From positions 62,001 through 126,000 of the forward strand of contig JABFRS010000002.1 in NCBI GenBank assembly GCA_013141055.1: 64,000 nucleotides of DNA, given 5' to 3'. Made by a program: the position numbers and the translations under genes. Numbering within the stretch: position 1 is the first letter of the stretch; each line of letters begins with the position of its first letter. Source of the stretch: Cyclobacteriaceae bacterium. Lineage in GTDB: Bacteria; Bacteroidota; Bacteroidia; Cytophagales; Cyclobacteriaceae. Under the pieces are notes generated by a model. The model was not told the origin of the DNA. It did not search any database and saw only the letters and a program-made list of their open reading frames with translations. Below are positions 27,852 to 37,088 of this stretch, piece after piece.

Positions 27852-28817
27852 ATGAAAAAGCAAACAGGATTTGCCAGAATCCTTTTTCTTGAATGCCTGC
27901 TGTTACTTACACTCTCCTGCCAGAAAAGTGACGATAATTTAAATATTAACTATACTGGAACAGGGTCAGTAAGTAGAGGTCAGGGCACTAGCACAACACC
28001 GAATCTACTTAGCGGATGTAATGGATCGAGAGTTTCATCGGAAGGTACAATCAAAGCTCTTGATGGCACTACCTGGACTCTGCCGGGAGAGAACCAGTTT
28101 GCAGCTGGCGCAAAAGCCTCCGATCTCTATAATGATTGTAACAATGTAAGGCCTTCCAATATTTCTCAGGCCAGTCTGCCTGCTTCGGGAACAATCATTG
28201 ATAGTGATGGTACGATCATTACTGCATATGTATTTGCTGACAATTATTTTGAATTATACGTCAACGGCGTTCTCATAGGAGTTGATCCGGTGCCATACAC
28301 TCCTTTTAACTCCAGTGTGATGAAATTCAAGGTTAAGAAGCCTTACACAATTGCTTTCAAGCTCATCGATTGGGAAGAAAATCTTGGTGTAGGCAGCGAG
28401 GCAAATAATGGAAATCCTTTTCATGCTGGTGACGCTGGCCTGGTTGCTACATTCAGTGATGGAACAAAGACGGATGGAACCTGGAAAGCACAAACTTTCT
28501 ATATCGCGCCTCTGGAGGATGTAAATGCTGTTAAGGAAGAATCGGACGGAACAAGATCTTCAGCCTCGGCGTCTACAACACCTGGATGTGATGGATCATG
28601 TTTAGCTATTCATTGGCCAATTCCACTGGATTGGAACTCCAAAGCTTATGATGATAGTGGTTGGCCAGGTGCAACCATTTACACTGCGGCTGCGGCAGGT
28701 GCTACTAATAAGCTTGCTTACAGTAATTTCACTTCTACCTGGGCTGGGGCTTCCTTTATCTGGTCATCCAACCTTGTTCTGGACAATGTAGTATTGGTAA
28801 GAAAGACAGTTCAATAG
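27852..28817 (+). CDS. Hypothetical lipoprotein
   Basis: A 321-residue lipoprotein. From the ATG at 27852 the signal is MKKQTGFARILFLECLLLLT with lipobox LTLSC. The mature part contains two Ser/Thr/Gly-rich sections (after TGSVSRGQG, and at SSASASTTPG) and a beta-rich core with TAYVFADNYFELYVNGVLIG. The latter resembles an Ig-like or galactose-binding-like strand but is not firmly assigned. It begins 38 bases after the PLP enzyme, so they may share a transcript. The function is unknown. Confidence 0.65.
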   Translation: MKKQTGFARILFLECLLLLTLSCQKSDDNLNINYTGTGSVSRGQGTSTTPNLLSGCNGSRVSSEGTIKALDGTTWTLPGENQFAAGAKASDLYNDCNNVRPSNISQASLPASGTIIDSDGTIITAYVFADNYFELYVNGVLIGVDPVPYTPFNSSVMKFKVKKPYTIAFKLIDWEENLGVGSEANNGNPFHAGDAGLVATFSDGTKTDGTWKAQTFYIAPLEDVNAVKEESDGTRSSASASTTPGCDGSCLAIHWPIPLDWNSKAYDDSGWPGATIYTAAAAGATNKLAYSNFTSTWAGASFIWSSNLVLDNVVLVRKTVQ

Positions 28818-28865
28818 GTCCTATCTTTTATTGAGGAAAGTATAATTGAAATCAGCCGCTGTTGA

Positions 28866-31800
28866 TTAATGCAGGATCACAATCTTTTTAGTAATCATCC
28901 CTTCGGCACTTTTGAATTTGAGGATGTAGATACCCACGGGTAAATTTTGAGTAGAAACTTCAAGGCTTTTTACCAGGGACTTCTCAAGTATTACATTTCC
29001 GGAAGGATCGTGTATCCTTATCTCCCCTGGAACAAGTGAAGTGATCGTGAGTTTGTCATTTGCCGGGTTTGGATAATATGCAATGATATCATCCTGTGTC
29101 AGATTAACCGGAACGATCTCAGAATACGTAACATCACCATTATAGTCTGTTTGCTTTAAACGATAATAACTTCTGCCATTTAATGGATTCTTGTCAGTAG
29201 CAAAATAGTTGAGCAGACTGGTGCTGTTGCCTGCACCCTCAATTCTTTCAAGACTTTCCCATTCCTTTGCATTGGATGATCGCTGAACGGTGAAGTAATC
29301 ATTTTCAATCTCTGTTACCGTGCTCCATGACAATTGCACTGAGAAAGTTGGATCAACTTTAGCAGCAAAATTTACCAGTTTGATTGGCAATGTAGTGGCA
29401 GCGCTGGTAGAACCCAGTGTGAAATACATTCCATCGGTTAAGGTAACTCCTGTGAAAGTAACGACATGCGTGCCTGCATTATAAGATCGCCCTGTTGTGT
29501 AGCGCGTTGCTCCAGTAGCAAACACACCATCTGCATCGAGTAATAATTCTATATCCGTACCAGCGGCAACTGTTCTGCTGGTAAGATCAAATGAGATCGT
29601 TACCGTTCCGATGTTGCTGGTCTGCGCTGCTCTCCATACTCTCCATGAGCGATATACTATTCCCGTTGGAACATCTGAGCTGTTGGGAATGCTCATGCTT
29701 CCACCGTTATGTCCCCAAAGTAAATAATCACCATCATCCATGCTGGAAGGATTGTTAATGCGGACGATTCCACTGCCCTTGGCATCATTGTGCAAATTGT
29801 TAGCATCCTCACGGCCAATACCAGCCACTTCAACACTATGAACTCCATCATAAGGGAATAGATCGGTGGTGATAGGAAGATTGTACTTCGATGATAAATA
29901 ATTGTGAACGATGTTTCGCTGAGCAGTATTTAAAAGAACGCTATAGACAATTGCTTCAGCAACATCTCCATTCATAAAGTTGTTGCTTGCAAAAGCTCCA
30001 ATCTGCAAAGTATTATCGGTGTTTGTGGTGCTCGCAGTTCCTCCTGGTCCGGCGACTGCTCCATTCATATAGATCAAACCAAATCTTGATGCATTGGCAA
30101 AAGTGCCGGTCATAATATCAAATCCGTTGTTAGTAATTGGTATTGTAGAAGTAGCAAATATGCCACCGCTCTGGAACAGGCGCATAAAGGTACTGCTGCT
30201 GGTATAAAACGCATGCCCGGAAGAACCTGATATAATATTACCTGTAGCTCCTACATTCAGAACTCTCGCAACGACAATTTTAGTGTAATCTGAATTGATA
30301 GGAAATCCCGAAGGGCATGTCATGAAATTTGATCCTGGAAAGCGAAGTACAGGCTGACCATTAACCTGAGCTGTTCTGAATGTTGGCTGGTTTCCAACAG
30401 ATCCCTGAGTTGCATGTGAAGCTGACCCCGATTGATCAAGCCATGAACTTACAAGTGCTCCATCGGTTCCTGTGGAAGCACCTGCATCTGCGCGTAGCCA
30501 TAGATAATTAGAAATGTTATCACCTACTCCACCAGGTCCCTGATAACCAAACACATCATCGTCAATAATCGTATAAGTATAAACACTTGCGCCTAGGGTG
30601 CTGTTCACGGGAGATGACAATGTTACGATAATGGTCTCTCCTGTTTCAACAATGATATCATTGATCACAGTCGCAACAATATTGCCTGTAGTACTTCCTG
30701 CAGGCATTGTAAACACTCCATTGGCAAGAGTATAGTCAACGCCGCCACCAGTAGCCGAACCTGTTACCGTATAGTTTACTGTTGCATCTGTATTGGATGA
30801 GCTGCTCAAGGTAAGAGGAATATTCACGGTAGCGGTGGATTCAAGTCCCGCAAAGGAAGAAGATGTAAATCCTAATGTTGGAGGCGGATCATTGTCGTTA
30901 ATTGTAAAAGTTAAGACATTATTTACACCCAGGTTTGAATTTGTAGGATTGGTCAAAGTAATGACGATCGTTTCATTCTGTTCATAAATAGCGTCATCCA
31001 CGATAATCAGTGAAATAGTGGTTGTAGTGCTGGGGCTTGCGGGAACGGTAGCGGTTCCAGAAGTAAGTACATAGTCAACACCCCCACCGATTGCAGTACC
31101 TCCTGTTACACTATAATCAACTGTTGTCGGACTTCCACTGGTATTATTGATCTGAATGGTAAGACTCACAGGCGTTGTTCCTTCTGATCCATTCAGGGAA
31201 GCTACATTAAAGTCGATTTTCCTTGCATTATCATCATCGTGAATCGTGTATGTATTGACTGTCGTACTTCCTAAAGAGATACCCGCCAATGGGGAAGATA
31301 GTGTAACAGAAAAAGTCTCATCACTTTCAACGGTAATGTCATCAATGATTGAAGGGTTGATCGTTGTTGACATACTGCCTGCTGTGATTGTTGCAGTTCC
31401 GGCAGAGAGTGTGTAATCTGTTCCATTATTCGCAGAAATATCAGAAGCTGAATAGTTTACTGTCACGTTTGTAGCAGGGATATAATTCAAAGATACAGTC
31501 ATTGACTGTGAAGCAGGTTCAAATGAAGTTGATGTAGCTGCCGCAAATTGTATTGTTGGATTGACAGCACCAATGGCAAGGTAATTACCATTCGCTATTG
31601 GAATATTATTGATTGAATAGGATGTTCCGCTTACAAACGGCATCTCATATAATGTTGCACCAGATGTAAAATCTCCGTCTGCATCCACCATGATAACATA
31701 CTTGGTATATCCACCCGGCAATGCAGGTAATGTTGCATTATCAATGCCGATAGTAATGGAAGGAATAGTTCCTGTTTTTGTAACCCTCCATTCTCTGATC

Positions 31801-32792
31801 AATCTTTGAACGGTACCTCCTGTTGGAGCTTCTGTATTGGTCCAGGCAAAAATGTTTCCGGCATCATGACCAGTTAAAATATAATCGCCGTCAGAAAATG
31901 AAGCGGCTGATGGAACGCTGATGTCAAGAGTATTTATAGAACGTGCTGCGATGTGAGCATTGGTTGCATTAGCTCTTCCTATACCAATAACATTGTTAGG
32001 ATGAGTGCTTGCATAGTTATATCTTAAATTACCAATGGTCAGTGCATATTTTGCTGCCAGGTAATTTTCTACGATCGTTCTCTGTGCAGTGTTAAGCAGA
32101 AAATTGAACGCGATAACTTCGTTCATATCACCTCTCAGAAAATTGCCGCCAGCAAAGGCTCCTATCTGAATGTTAGCATCAGTATTCGGAACACCGGCAA
32201 CACCACTGCCCCCGAAAGTACCATTTAGAAATACCTGACCTGTCAGGCTGGAATTCTGAAAAGTACCTGAGAATATAGCAGACTCATTTAATGCAGGTGA
32301 AATGCCGCTTGTTGCGAAAGTTGTTCCGTGATGGAAGAGCTTTACGGCAAGACTTCCTGAACCAAAGAAAAAAGCATGGCCGGCTGTTCCGGAGAACATA
32401 TTATTGTTGTCTCCAAGATTCGTGAGCTTTCCAACAACAAATTTTGTATAGTCAGAATTGAGAGGAAATACAGAAGGCGTTGTCATAAGATTAGACCCGC
32501 TGAAGCTGATAGATGGCAGTCCGTTTAGCTGAGATGTCCTGTAGATTGGTCTATTTCCCGCTGATGGCTGTGTAGCATTATTTGAATTCCCGGATTGATC
32601 ATTCCAGGCTGAAACTGCAGTATTATCTACGGTCGTAGAAGTTCCTGCATCAGCTTTAAGATGAAGGAAGTTGGAAGCTGCATTTCCTACTCCACCAGGG
32701 CCGGTTTGCGCCTTTAATCCAAAACAGGTCATCAGTATCAAAACTGCTGCAGTCCCTAGTGATAAACGATTTTTAGAAGATATTAACCCCAC
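28866..32792 (-). CDS. Large T9SS-secreted protein with LamG-like and Calx-beta repeats
   Basis: A 1308-residue secreted protein. A signal peptide (residues 1-29, ending LKAQ) is followed by a LamG/concanavalin-like module (about 30-250), a spacer, three Calx-beta repeats (about 415-745, with DDDVFG, DDDNAR and NDNDPP turns and VNYTVTGSATGGGVDYT), then a second LamG-like module (about 750-1000) repeating GPGGVG and LWLRADAG from the first. A fibronectin-like segment (LSWSTVTEIENDYFTVQRSS) precedes the T9SS type A sorting domain (YPNPANDKLTI to KKIVILH). It is probably an adhesin or surface-layer protein exported by the type IX system. Calx-beta repeats bind calcium. The source of the cargo gene cluster is unknown. 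Confidence 0.85.
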   Translation of the reverse strand: MGLISSKNRLSLGTAAVLILMTCFGLKAQTGPGGVGNAASNFLHLKADAGTSTTVDNTAVSAWNDQSGNSNNATQPSAGNRPIYRTSQLNGLPSISFSGSNLMTTPSVFPLNSDYTKFVVGKLTNLGDNNNMFSGTAGHAFFFGSGSLAVKLFHHGTTFATSGISPALNESAIFSGTFQNSSLTGQVFLNGTFGGSGVAGVPNTDANIQIGAFAGGNFLRGDMNEVIAFNFLLNTAQRTIVENYLAAKYALTIGNLRYNYASTHPNNVIGIGRANATNAHIAARSINTLDISVPSAASFSDGDYILTGHDAGNIFAWTNTEAPTGGTVQRLIREWRVTKTGTIPSITIGIDNATLPALPGGYTKYVIMVDADGDFTSGATLYEMPFVSGTSYSINNIPIANGNYLAIGAVNPTIQFAAATSTSFEPASQSMTVSLNYIPATNVTVNYSASDISANNGTDYTLSAGTATITAGSMSTTINPSIIDDITVESDETFSVTLSSPLAGISLGSTTVNTYTIHDDDNARKIDFNVASLNGSEGTTPVSLTIQINNTSGSPTTVDYSVTGGTAIGGGVDYVLTSGTATVPASPSTTTTISLIIVDDAIYEQNETIVITLTNPTNSNLGVNNVLTFTINDNDPPPTLGFTSSSFAGLESTATVNIPLTLSSSSNTDATVNYTVTGSATGGGVDYTLANGVFTMPAGSTTGNIVATVINDIIVETGETIIVTLSSPVNSTLGASVYTYTIIDDDVFGYQGPGGVGDNISNYLWLRADAGASTGTDGALVSSWLDQSGSASHATQGSVGNQPTFRTAQVNGQPVLRFPGSNFMTCPSGFPINSDYTKIVVARVLNVGATGNIISGSSGHAFYTSSSTFMRLFQSGGIFATSTIPITNNGFDIMTGTFANASRFGLIYMNGAVAGPGGTASTTNTDNTLQIGAFASNNFMNGDVAEAIVYSVLLNTAQRNIVHNYLSSKYNLPITTDLFPYDGVHSVEVAGIGREDANNLHNDAKGSGIVRINNPSSMDDGDYLLWGHNGGSMSIPNSSDVPTGIVYRSWRVWRAAQTSNIGTVTISFDLTSRTVAAGTDIELLLDADGVFATGATRYTTGRSYNAGTHVVTFTGVTLTDGMYFTLGSTSAATTLPIKLVNFAAKVDPTFSVQLSWSTVTEIENDYFTVQRSSNAKEWESLERIEGAGNSTSLLNYFATDKNPLNGRSYYRLKQTDYNGDVTYSEIVPVNLTQDDIIAYYPNPANDKLTITSLVPGEIRIHDPSGNVILEKSLVKSLEVSTQNLPVGIYILKFKSAEGMITKKIVILH

Positions 32793-32853
32793 CTTTCGAT
32801 CTTTTTGATTCTCACGAACTTATTAATGACTTTTTCAGGATAAAAGTAAACGG

Positions 32854-32861
32854 CAAATATA
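32854..32861 (-). promoter_or_regulatory. Bacteroidota -7 box upstream of the T9SS protein
   Basis: On the minus strand, bases 32861-32854 read TATATTTG, a perfect TAnnTTTG box, 62 bases before the start at 32792. No convincing TTG -33 element is seen 19-21 bases upstream, so the call is partial. Confidence 0.45.
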
Positions 32862-32897
32862 ACCATTGAGGCTACTTAAACAGGCACGGTTTTTTTG

Positions 32898-34214
32898 ATG
32901 GATAATGCAGGATCTAAAACACACTCAATGAACATCTCCAGCGCTCTTAAAATCAGTTCAATTATCGTCATAATATCAATCACAATTTCAGTTCCTGTAA
33001 TAGGGCAAAAAGACACTAAATCTCCTTCATTACCAGCACCTTATGCCACAAAATCTGCAGTAAAATTTAGTAAGGTTGTTGGATGGGAAAATGGTCTCAC
33101 ACCAAAAGCTCCTGACGGATTTAAAGTAACAGCATATGCTACCGTCCTGGAAAATCCACGGTGGATGTATGCTCTTCCCAACGGGGATCTGCTCGTGGCC
33201 GAAGTCAATACAAATCACGGTTTCTTTGAAAAGATAGGAGCTGGCATTATTGGTGCGTCCAAATCGAACAGCATGAAGAACAGCGCTAATCGAATAACTC
33301 TGTTACGGGACACTGATAAGGACGGTGTGGTTGATCTTCATACACCCTATCTGACAAATCTGAATCAGCCTTTTGGAATGCTCGTTCTTGGAAAATGGTT
33401 TTATGTTGCCAACACCGATGGCGTTTACAGATATCCTTATGTTGAAGGAGAAACAAAAATAACAGGGACTGCTGAAAAAATTGCTGAATTACCTCCTGGC
33501 AAGCGACACTGGGCAAAGACAATTATTGCTAATGCTGACGGAACTAAAATATTTATTGGAAGTGGTTCAGGAACCAACGTAGCAGAAGATGGCATTGATG
33601 CAGAATATCACAGGGCTTGTATTCTTGAGATGAATCCTGACGGCAAGGAGTTGAAAGTATTCGCAAGCGGACTTAGAAATCCTCAGGGTCTTGACTGGTC
33701 AACGGATGGAACGTTGTGGACTGCAGTTAATGAACGTGATGAATTAGGTGACGATTTAGTTCCGGATTATTTCACACACGTGGAAAGAGATGGATTCTAT
33801 GGTTGGCCTTACGTTTATCTGGGCAACCATATTGACCCAAGAGTAAAAGTTCAGAATAAAGAACTTGCAGACAGAACGATTGTGCCTGATGTTTTGCTGG
33901 GATCTCATACAGCTTCTTTAGGACTAGCATTTTATAAAGGCAATAAATTCCCAGAGAAATATCATAATGGTGCCTTCATCGGACAACATGGTTCATGGAA
34001 CAGGTCTACCCTTTCCGGTTATAAAGTAATTTTTATTCCTTTTAAGGATGGAAAGCCTTCGGGACCGCAGGAAGATTTCCTTTCAGGATTTGTGGAAGAT
34101 CTTGCTGAAAGAAAAGTTCATGGCAGACCTGTTGGTGTCACACTCATGCCTGATGGAGCATTGATGGTTGCAGACGATGTATCCAATACGGTGTGGAGAG
34201 TTTCGGTTAAATAA
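32898..34214 (+). CDS. PQQ-dependent sugar dehydrogenase-like protein (sorbosone/glucose dehydrogenase family)
   Basis: A 438-residue protein with an N-terminal hydrophobic signal (SSIIVIISITISVPVIGQ). The six-bladed beta-propeller repeats are visible as ALPNGDLLVAEVNTNHG, GLRNPQGLDWSTDGTLWTAVNERDELGDDL, HTASLGLAFYKGNKFP, NGAFIGQHGSWNRS and a final GRPVGVTLMPDGALMVADD. The GLRNPQG and HGSWNR motifs are characteristic of the sorbosone/Asd-type glucose dehydrogenases that use PQQ. An internal Met at 32928 is an alternative start. The enzyme is likely periplasmic; PQQ synthesis genes were not seen in this window, so the cofactor is inferred. Confidence 0.85.
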   Translation: MDNAGSKTHSMNISSALKISSIIVIISITISVPVIGQKDTKSPSLPAPYATKSAVKFSKVVGWENGLTPKAPDGFKVTAYATVLENPRWMYALPNGDLLVAEVNTNHGFFEKIGAGIIGASKSNSMKNSANRITLLRDTDKDGVVDLHTPYLTNLNQPFGMLVLGKWFYVANTDGVYRYPYVEGETKITGTAEKIAELPPGKRHWAKTIIANADGTKIFIGSGSGTNVAEDGIDAEYHRACILEMNPDGKELKVFASGLRNPQGLDWSTDGTLWTAVNERDELGDDLVPDYFTHVERDGFYGWPYVYLGNHIDPRVKVQNKELADRTIVPDVLLGSHTASLGLAFYKGNKFPEKYHNGAFIGQHGSWNRSTLSGYKVIFIPFKDGKPSGPQEDFLSGFVEDLAERKVHGRPVGVTLMPDGALMVADDVSNTVWRVSVK

Positions 34215-34297
34215 TCAGAAGATCTGCATTGAATTGGATACCGGGAATTTGAAAATGGATGTTGTCTGTGTAAATAGCGGGTCTAATGTAATTGGAA

Positions 34298-34705
34298 ATG
34301 ACAAAAGAGGAATTGTTGAGTGAGCTAAGTAACACATATGTCATGTTGAGGCCCTCGCCGATTGAAGGTATTGGAGTTTTTGCTTTAAAAGATATTCCCA
34401 AAGGTTGCAGGGAGGTTTTCAGCAAGCACAATACGGAAGACAAATGGATCGAAATTTCCAAGGAGGAAGTTGAACGTTTACCATCGCATGTTCAGTTGCT
34501 GATCGGAAATTATTGCCTCTATGACAAGGATCATTACTTCGTTCCTGATTACGGCTTCAAGAAAATAGACCTTTCCCTGTTTCTAAATCATTCCGATGAA
34601 CCGAACGTTATTTCTGTAAATGAAGGTGAGTACTTTCAGGTAATTCGTGATATCAGCCATGGAGAAGAGCTGGTAATCAACTACGGTGAAATTGTTGAAG
34701 ATTAG
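34298..34705 (+). CDS. SET-domain protein
   Basis: A 135-residue single SET domain. It has the N-terminal GIGVFALKDIPKG motif (SAM-binding strand), LFLNHSDEPNV (the NHS pseudo-knot motif) and GEELVINYGE near the C terminus with the catalytic Tyr. SET domains methylate lysines in proteins or peptides in eukaryotes, and bacterial members are often of unknown target. Start at the ATG at 34298 (a TTG two codons upstream is possible). The gene is 77 bases after the dehydrogenase-like gene, on the same strand, so it may be co-transcribed. Confidence 0.85.
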   Translation: MTKEELLSELSNTYVMLRPSPIEGIGVFALKDIPKGCREVFSKHNTEDKWIEISKEEVERLPSHVQLLIGNYCLYDKDHYFVPDYGFKKIDLSLFLNHSDEPNVISVNEGEYFQVIRDISHGEELVINYGEIVED

Positions 34706-34754
34706 CTAATGGCATAGTTTTTACAAAGGGGGTCTGTACTTAATCCCCTATGTA

Positions 34755-35843
34755 ATGACTGACTCTTCCGCTATAAAGCTGCCTGTTTATGCCAAATTGA
34801 CCTTTATCATTATTGGCATCATTGGCCTCTTTTACATTCTCTATATCGGTCAGGAGATCTTACTTCCTGTAATCTTTGCCGTTGTAATCGCCATTCTCCT
34901 CAATCCTGTTGTCAATTTCCTGATTAATAAAAAAGTCAATCGCGTAGTAGCCATACTGCTTGCCTTGCTTTTGGTAATGCTCGTCTCAGGAGGATTGGGA
35001 TATTTTATTGGCTCTCAGCTTGCCTTGTTTAGTGATACGTTTCCAAAGTTTAAAGAGAAGTTCACTGTGCTTGAGCATGATACAATTCAATGGGTATCTT
35101 CTACTTTTAACATCAGCAATGCAAAGATCAACGCATGGATTGCAGAAACAAAGAAGAGTATTAATGGAACTGCGATCATTGGGCAGACTTTAAGTACATT
35201 GAAGGGATTGCTGGTTCTTCTAATCCTTCCTGTTTATACTTTCCTGATACTATTTTATAAACCCCTTATCCTTGAATTTATTTCACAGCTATTTAAAAAT
35301 GACGAAAAGGGCGTAGTGAAAGAAGTGCTGACAGAATCCAAGTCATTGATTCAAAATTACCTGGTAGGTCTTGCTATTGAAGCTGTGATTGTGGCGATAC
35401 TGAATTCGGTTGGCCTTTTGATCATTGGAGTTGAGTATGCGGTATTATTGGGATTGATTGGAGCATTATTGAATATCATTCCGTACATCGGTGGTGTGAT
35501 AGCCATTTCTCTTCCCATGCTGGTGGCACTTGCAACACAATCTCCATCTGCTGCTTTATGGGTGTTCGTGGTTTATATTGTTGTACAGTTTATTGATAAC
35601 AACTTCATCGTTCCACACATTGTTGCATCAAAGGTCAAGATCAATGCCCTTATTTCAATTCTCGTGGTATTGATTGGTGGTGCATTGTGGGGTGTTCCTG
35701 GAATGTTCTTATCAATTCCCCTGACAGCTATTATAAAGGTTATCTTCGATAGAATTGAACCATTGAAACCGTTTGGACTTCTATTGGGCGATCATCAACC
35801 AGGTGTTGGTAATGCAAAGAAGAAGAGAACTACAGCAAAGTAA
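34755..35843 (+). CDS. AI-2E family transporter (PerM/YhhT-type)
   Basis: A 362-residue membrane protein with about eight helices. Family features are the start TFIIIGIIGLFYILYIGQEI, the central long hydrophilic segment with IGQTLSTLKGLLVLLILPV, and the C-terminal pattern IGALLNIIPYIGGVIAIS and YIVVQFIDNNFIVPHIVASK. Members of this family export AI-2 in some bacteria, while others are Na+/H+ antiporter-related or of unknown cargo; Bacteroidota homologues are not functionally defined. It converges with msrB, stops three bases apart. Confidence 0.85.
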   Translation: MTDSSAIKLPVYAKLTFIIIGIIGLFYILYIGQEILLPVIFAVVIAILLNPVVNFLINKKVNRVVAILLALLLVMLVSGGLGYFIGSQLALFSDTFPKFKEKFTVLEHDTIQWVSSTFNISNAKINAWIAETKKSINGTAIIGQTLSTLKGLLVLLILPVYTFLILFYKPLILEFISQLFKNDEKGVVKEVLTESKSLIQNYLVGLAIEAVIVAILNSVGLLIIGVEYAVLLGLIGALLNIIPYIGGVIAISLPMLVALATQSPSAALWVFVVYIVVQFIDNNFIVPHIVASKVKINALISILVVLIGGALWGVPGMFLSIPLTAIIKVIFDRIEPLKPFGLLLGDHQPGVGNAKKKRTTAK

Positions 35844-35846
35844 TTT

Positions 35847-36368
35847 CTACTTGGCTGTAAGTCCGTCAGGAGCAAAATCGAGTGAGATTGCATTCATGCA
35901 GAATCTTTTATGTGTGGGTGCAGGACCGTCGTCAAATATGTGACCCAGGTGTGAATCGCAACGCGCGCATTCAACTTCAATTCTTTCCATGTTCAAAGAA
36001 TTATCCGGTTTGTAATTAACACGATTCTTTCCAATGGGTTCAAAGAAACTTGGCCACCCGCAATCACTTGCAAATTTAGCGTCTGATTTAAAAAGAACGT
36101 TTCCACAAACCGCACAATAATATGTTCCCTTCGTAGTTGAGTTCCAAAGGGTGCCGGTAAAAGGTCGTTCAGTGGCTTCTTCTCTTGCAACCGCATACAA
36201 GTCAGGTGAAAGAATTTTTCTCCATTCTCCATTTGACACCGTAAGATGCTTTATATCTGTATTGGAATAATAAGGGTTGTTTTCATGACCCTTTGTGGTC
36301 TTTATATTCTGAGCCTGTGATGATGAAAGAGCGAGTAAAATTCCAGCAAATATGAGTATTGGCTTCAT
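35847..36368 (-). CDS. msrB: Peptide methionine-R-sulfoxide reductase (MsrB)
   Basis: A 173-residue protein with an N-terminal signal peptide (MKPILIFAGILLALSSSQA), so it acts in the periplasm. The MsrB domain carries the zinc-binding Cys pairs CAVCG and CARCD, the substrate motif SDCGWPSFFEPI, and the catalytic Cys in HKRFCMNAISL. It reduces the R-epimer of methionine sulfoxide in proteins, presumably by a thioredoxin-fold partner in the periplasm. The Cys of SDCGW may serve as a resolving Cys. The gene stands alone next to an AI-2E transporter. Confidence 0.92.
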   Translation of the reverse strand: MKPILIFAGILLALSSSQAQNIKTTKGHENNPYYSNTDIKHLTVSNGEWRKILSPDLYAVAREEATERPFTGTLWNSTTKGTYYCAVCGNVLFKSDAKFASDCGWPSFFEPIGKNRVNYKPDNSLNMERIEVECARCDSHLGHIFDDGPAPTHKRFCMNAISLDFAPDGLTAK

Positions 36369-36698
36369 GGGATTTTCAGTTTATAATGATTGATATACGA
36401 ACAAAAACGGTGCCCTGGTTTATTTAATTATCAGAACCATTCGTATTAACGGACAAGTTACAGAATCAGGGGTCATCCCACTTGCTTTTCAGATGCTTGT
36501 GTCTTCCGCATGACTTTTTACAGCTGTCTATTCCAAAAGATATATTTGATTGCAAACATCTAATAATCAAATATTTATCAACGTTTGAAGAATTCTAATT
36601 GGTCCATTGGCATGAAAATTTTGAAGCTTTTGAAAATGCTTTTGTCATGAAAACTCAAATGCTCCAAACCGAAAGGAGGATAAGGCCGAAATCACATT
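36369..36698. other. Gene-free stretch upstream of the small lipoprotein
   Basis: No convincing gene is seen in these 330 bases. A perfect TATATTTG box lies at 36541-36548 and an AGGAGG sequence at 36674-36679, both on the plus strand upstream of the TTG at 36699. The SD-to-start spacing of 19 bases is longer than normal. The short open frame from 36599 is not supported by protein-like sequence. Confidence 0.5.
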
Positions 36699-36974
36699 TT
36701 GCGATTTTTAATAGCCGTTGCGATTGCCATGCTCATCTTTTCGTGCAGTCCGTCATATGTTGCCGCTCCGCCTTCTGCTCCTATAATTGTTCAGCCTGTA
36801 GCTCCATATCCAAATGCAGTTTGGGTAGATCGGGGTTGGAGATATCACAGAGGTCAGCCGGTATACAGAGCTGGCTATTGGGCTAGACCCCGATCGGGAC
36901 GAGTTTGGTACCCTGGAGAATGGAGACCTCACCCACGGCATGGATACGTTTGGGTACGCGGTCGATGGAGGTAG
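36699..36974 (+). CDS. Small aromatic- and Arg-rich lipoprotein
   Basis: A 91-residue protein. It starts at a TTG because a TAA stop lies six codons upstream and no ATG is available. The signal MRFLIAVAIAMLIFSC ends in an SPII lipobox, and the mature 75 residues are rich in Trp, Tyr, Arg and Pro (VWVDRGWRYHRGQPVYRAGY, then repeated W-x-P/R units). It resembles the YXWGXW-type or BcpO-like small lipoproteins, but a family was not established. It is likely anchored in the outer membrane. The gene is lone. Confidence 0.6.
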   Translation: MRFLIAVAIAMLIFSCSPSYVAAPPSAPIIVQPVAPYPNAVWVDRGWRYHRGQPVYRAGYWARPRSGRVWYPGEWRPHPRHGYVWVRGRWR

Positions 36975-37088
36975 GTTTGTGCGGTTATCCGGATGCTAAG
37001 ATTTTGTACTGAAAATCAAATCTCAATAAGATAAATTGAGATTTGAGGTGATATTTGAATTTTCAAAGGCACTTAGTATAAATATGAT

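Noticed and set aside
36599..36886. Open frame overlapping the small lipoprotein
   Set aside because: It lacks a signal and its composition looks random; the overlapping frame has a clear lipobox.
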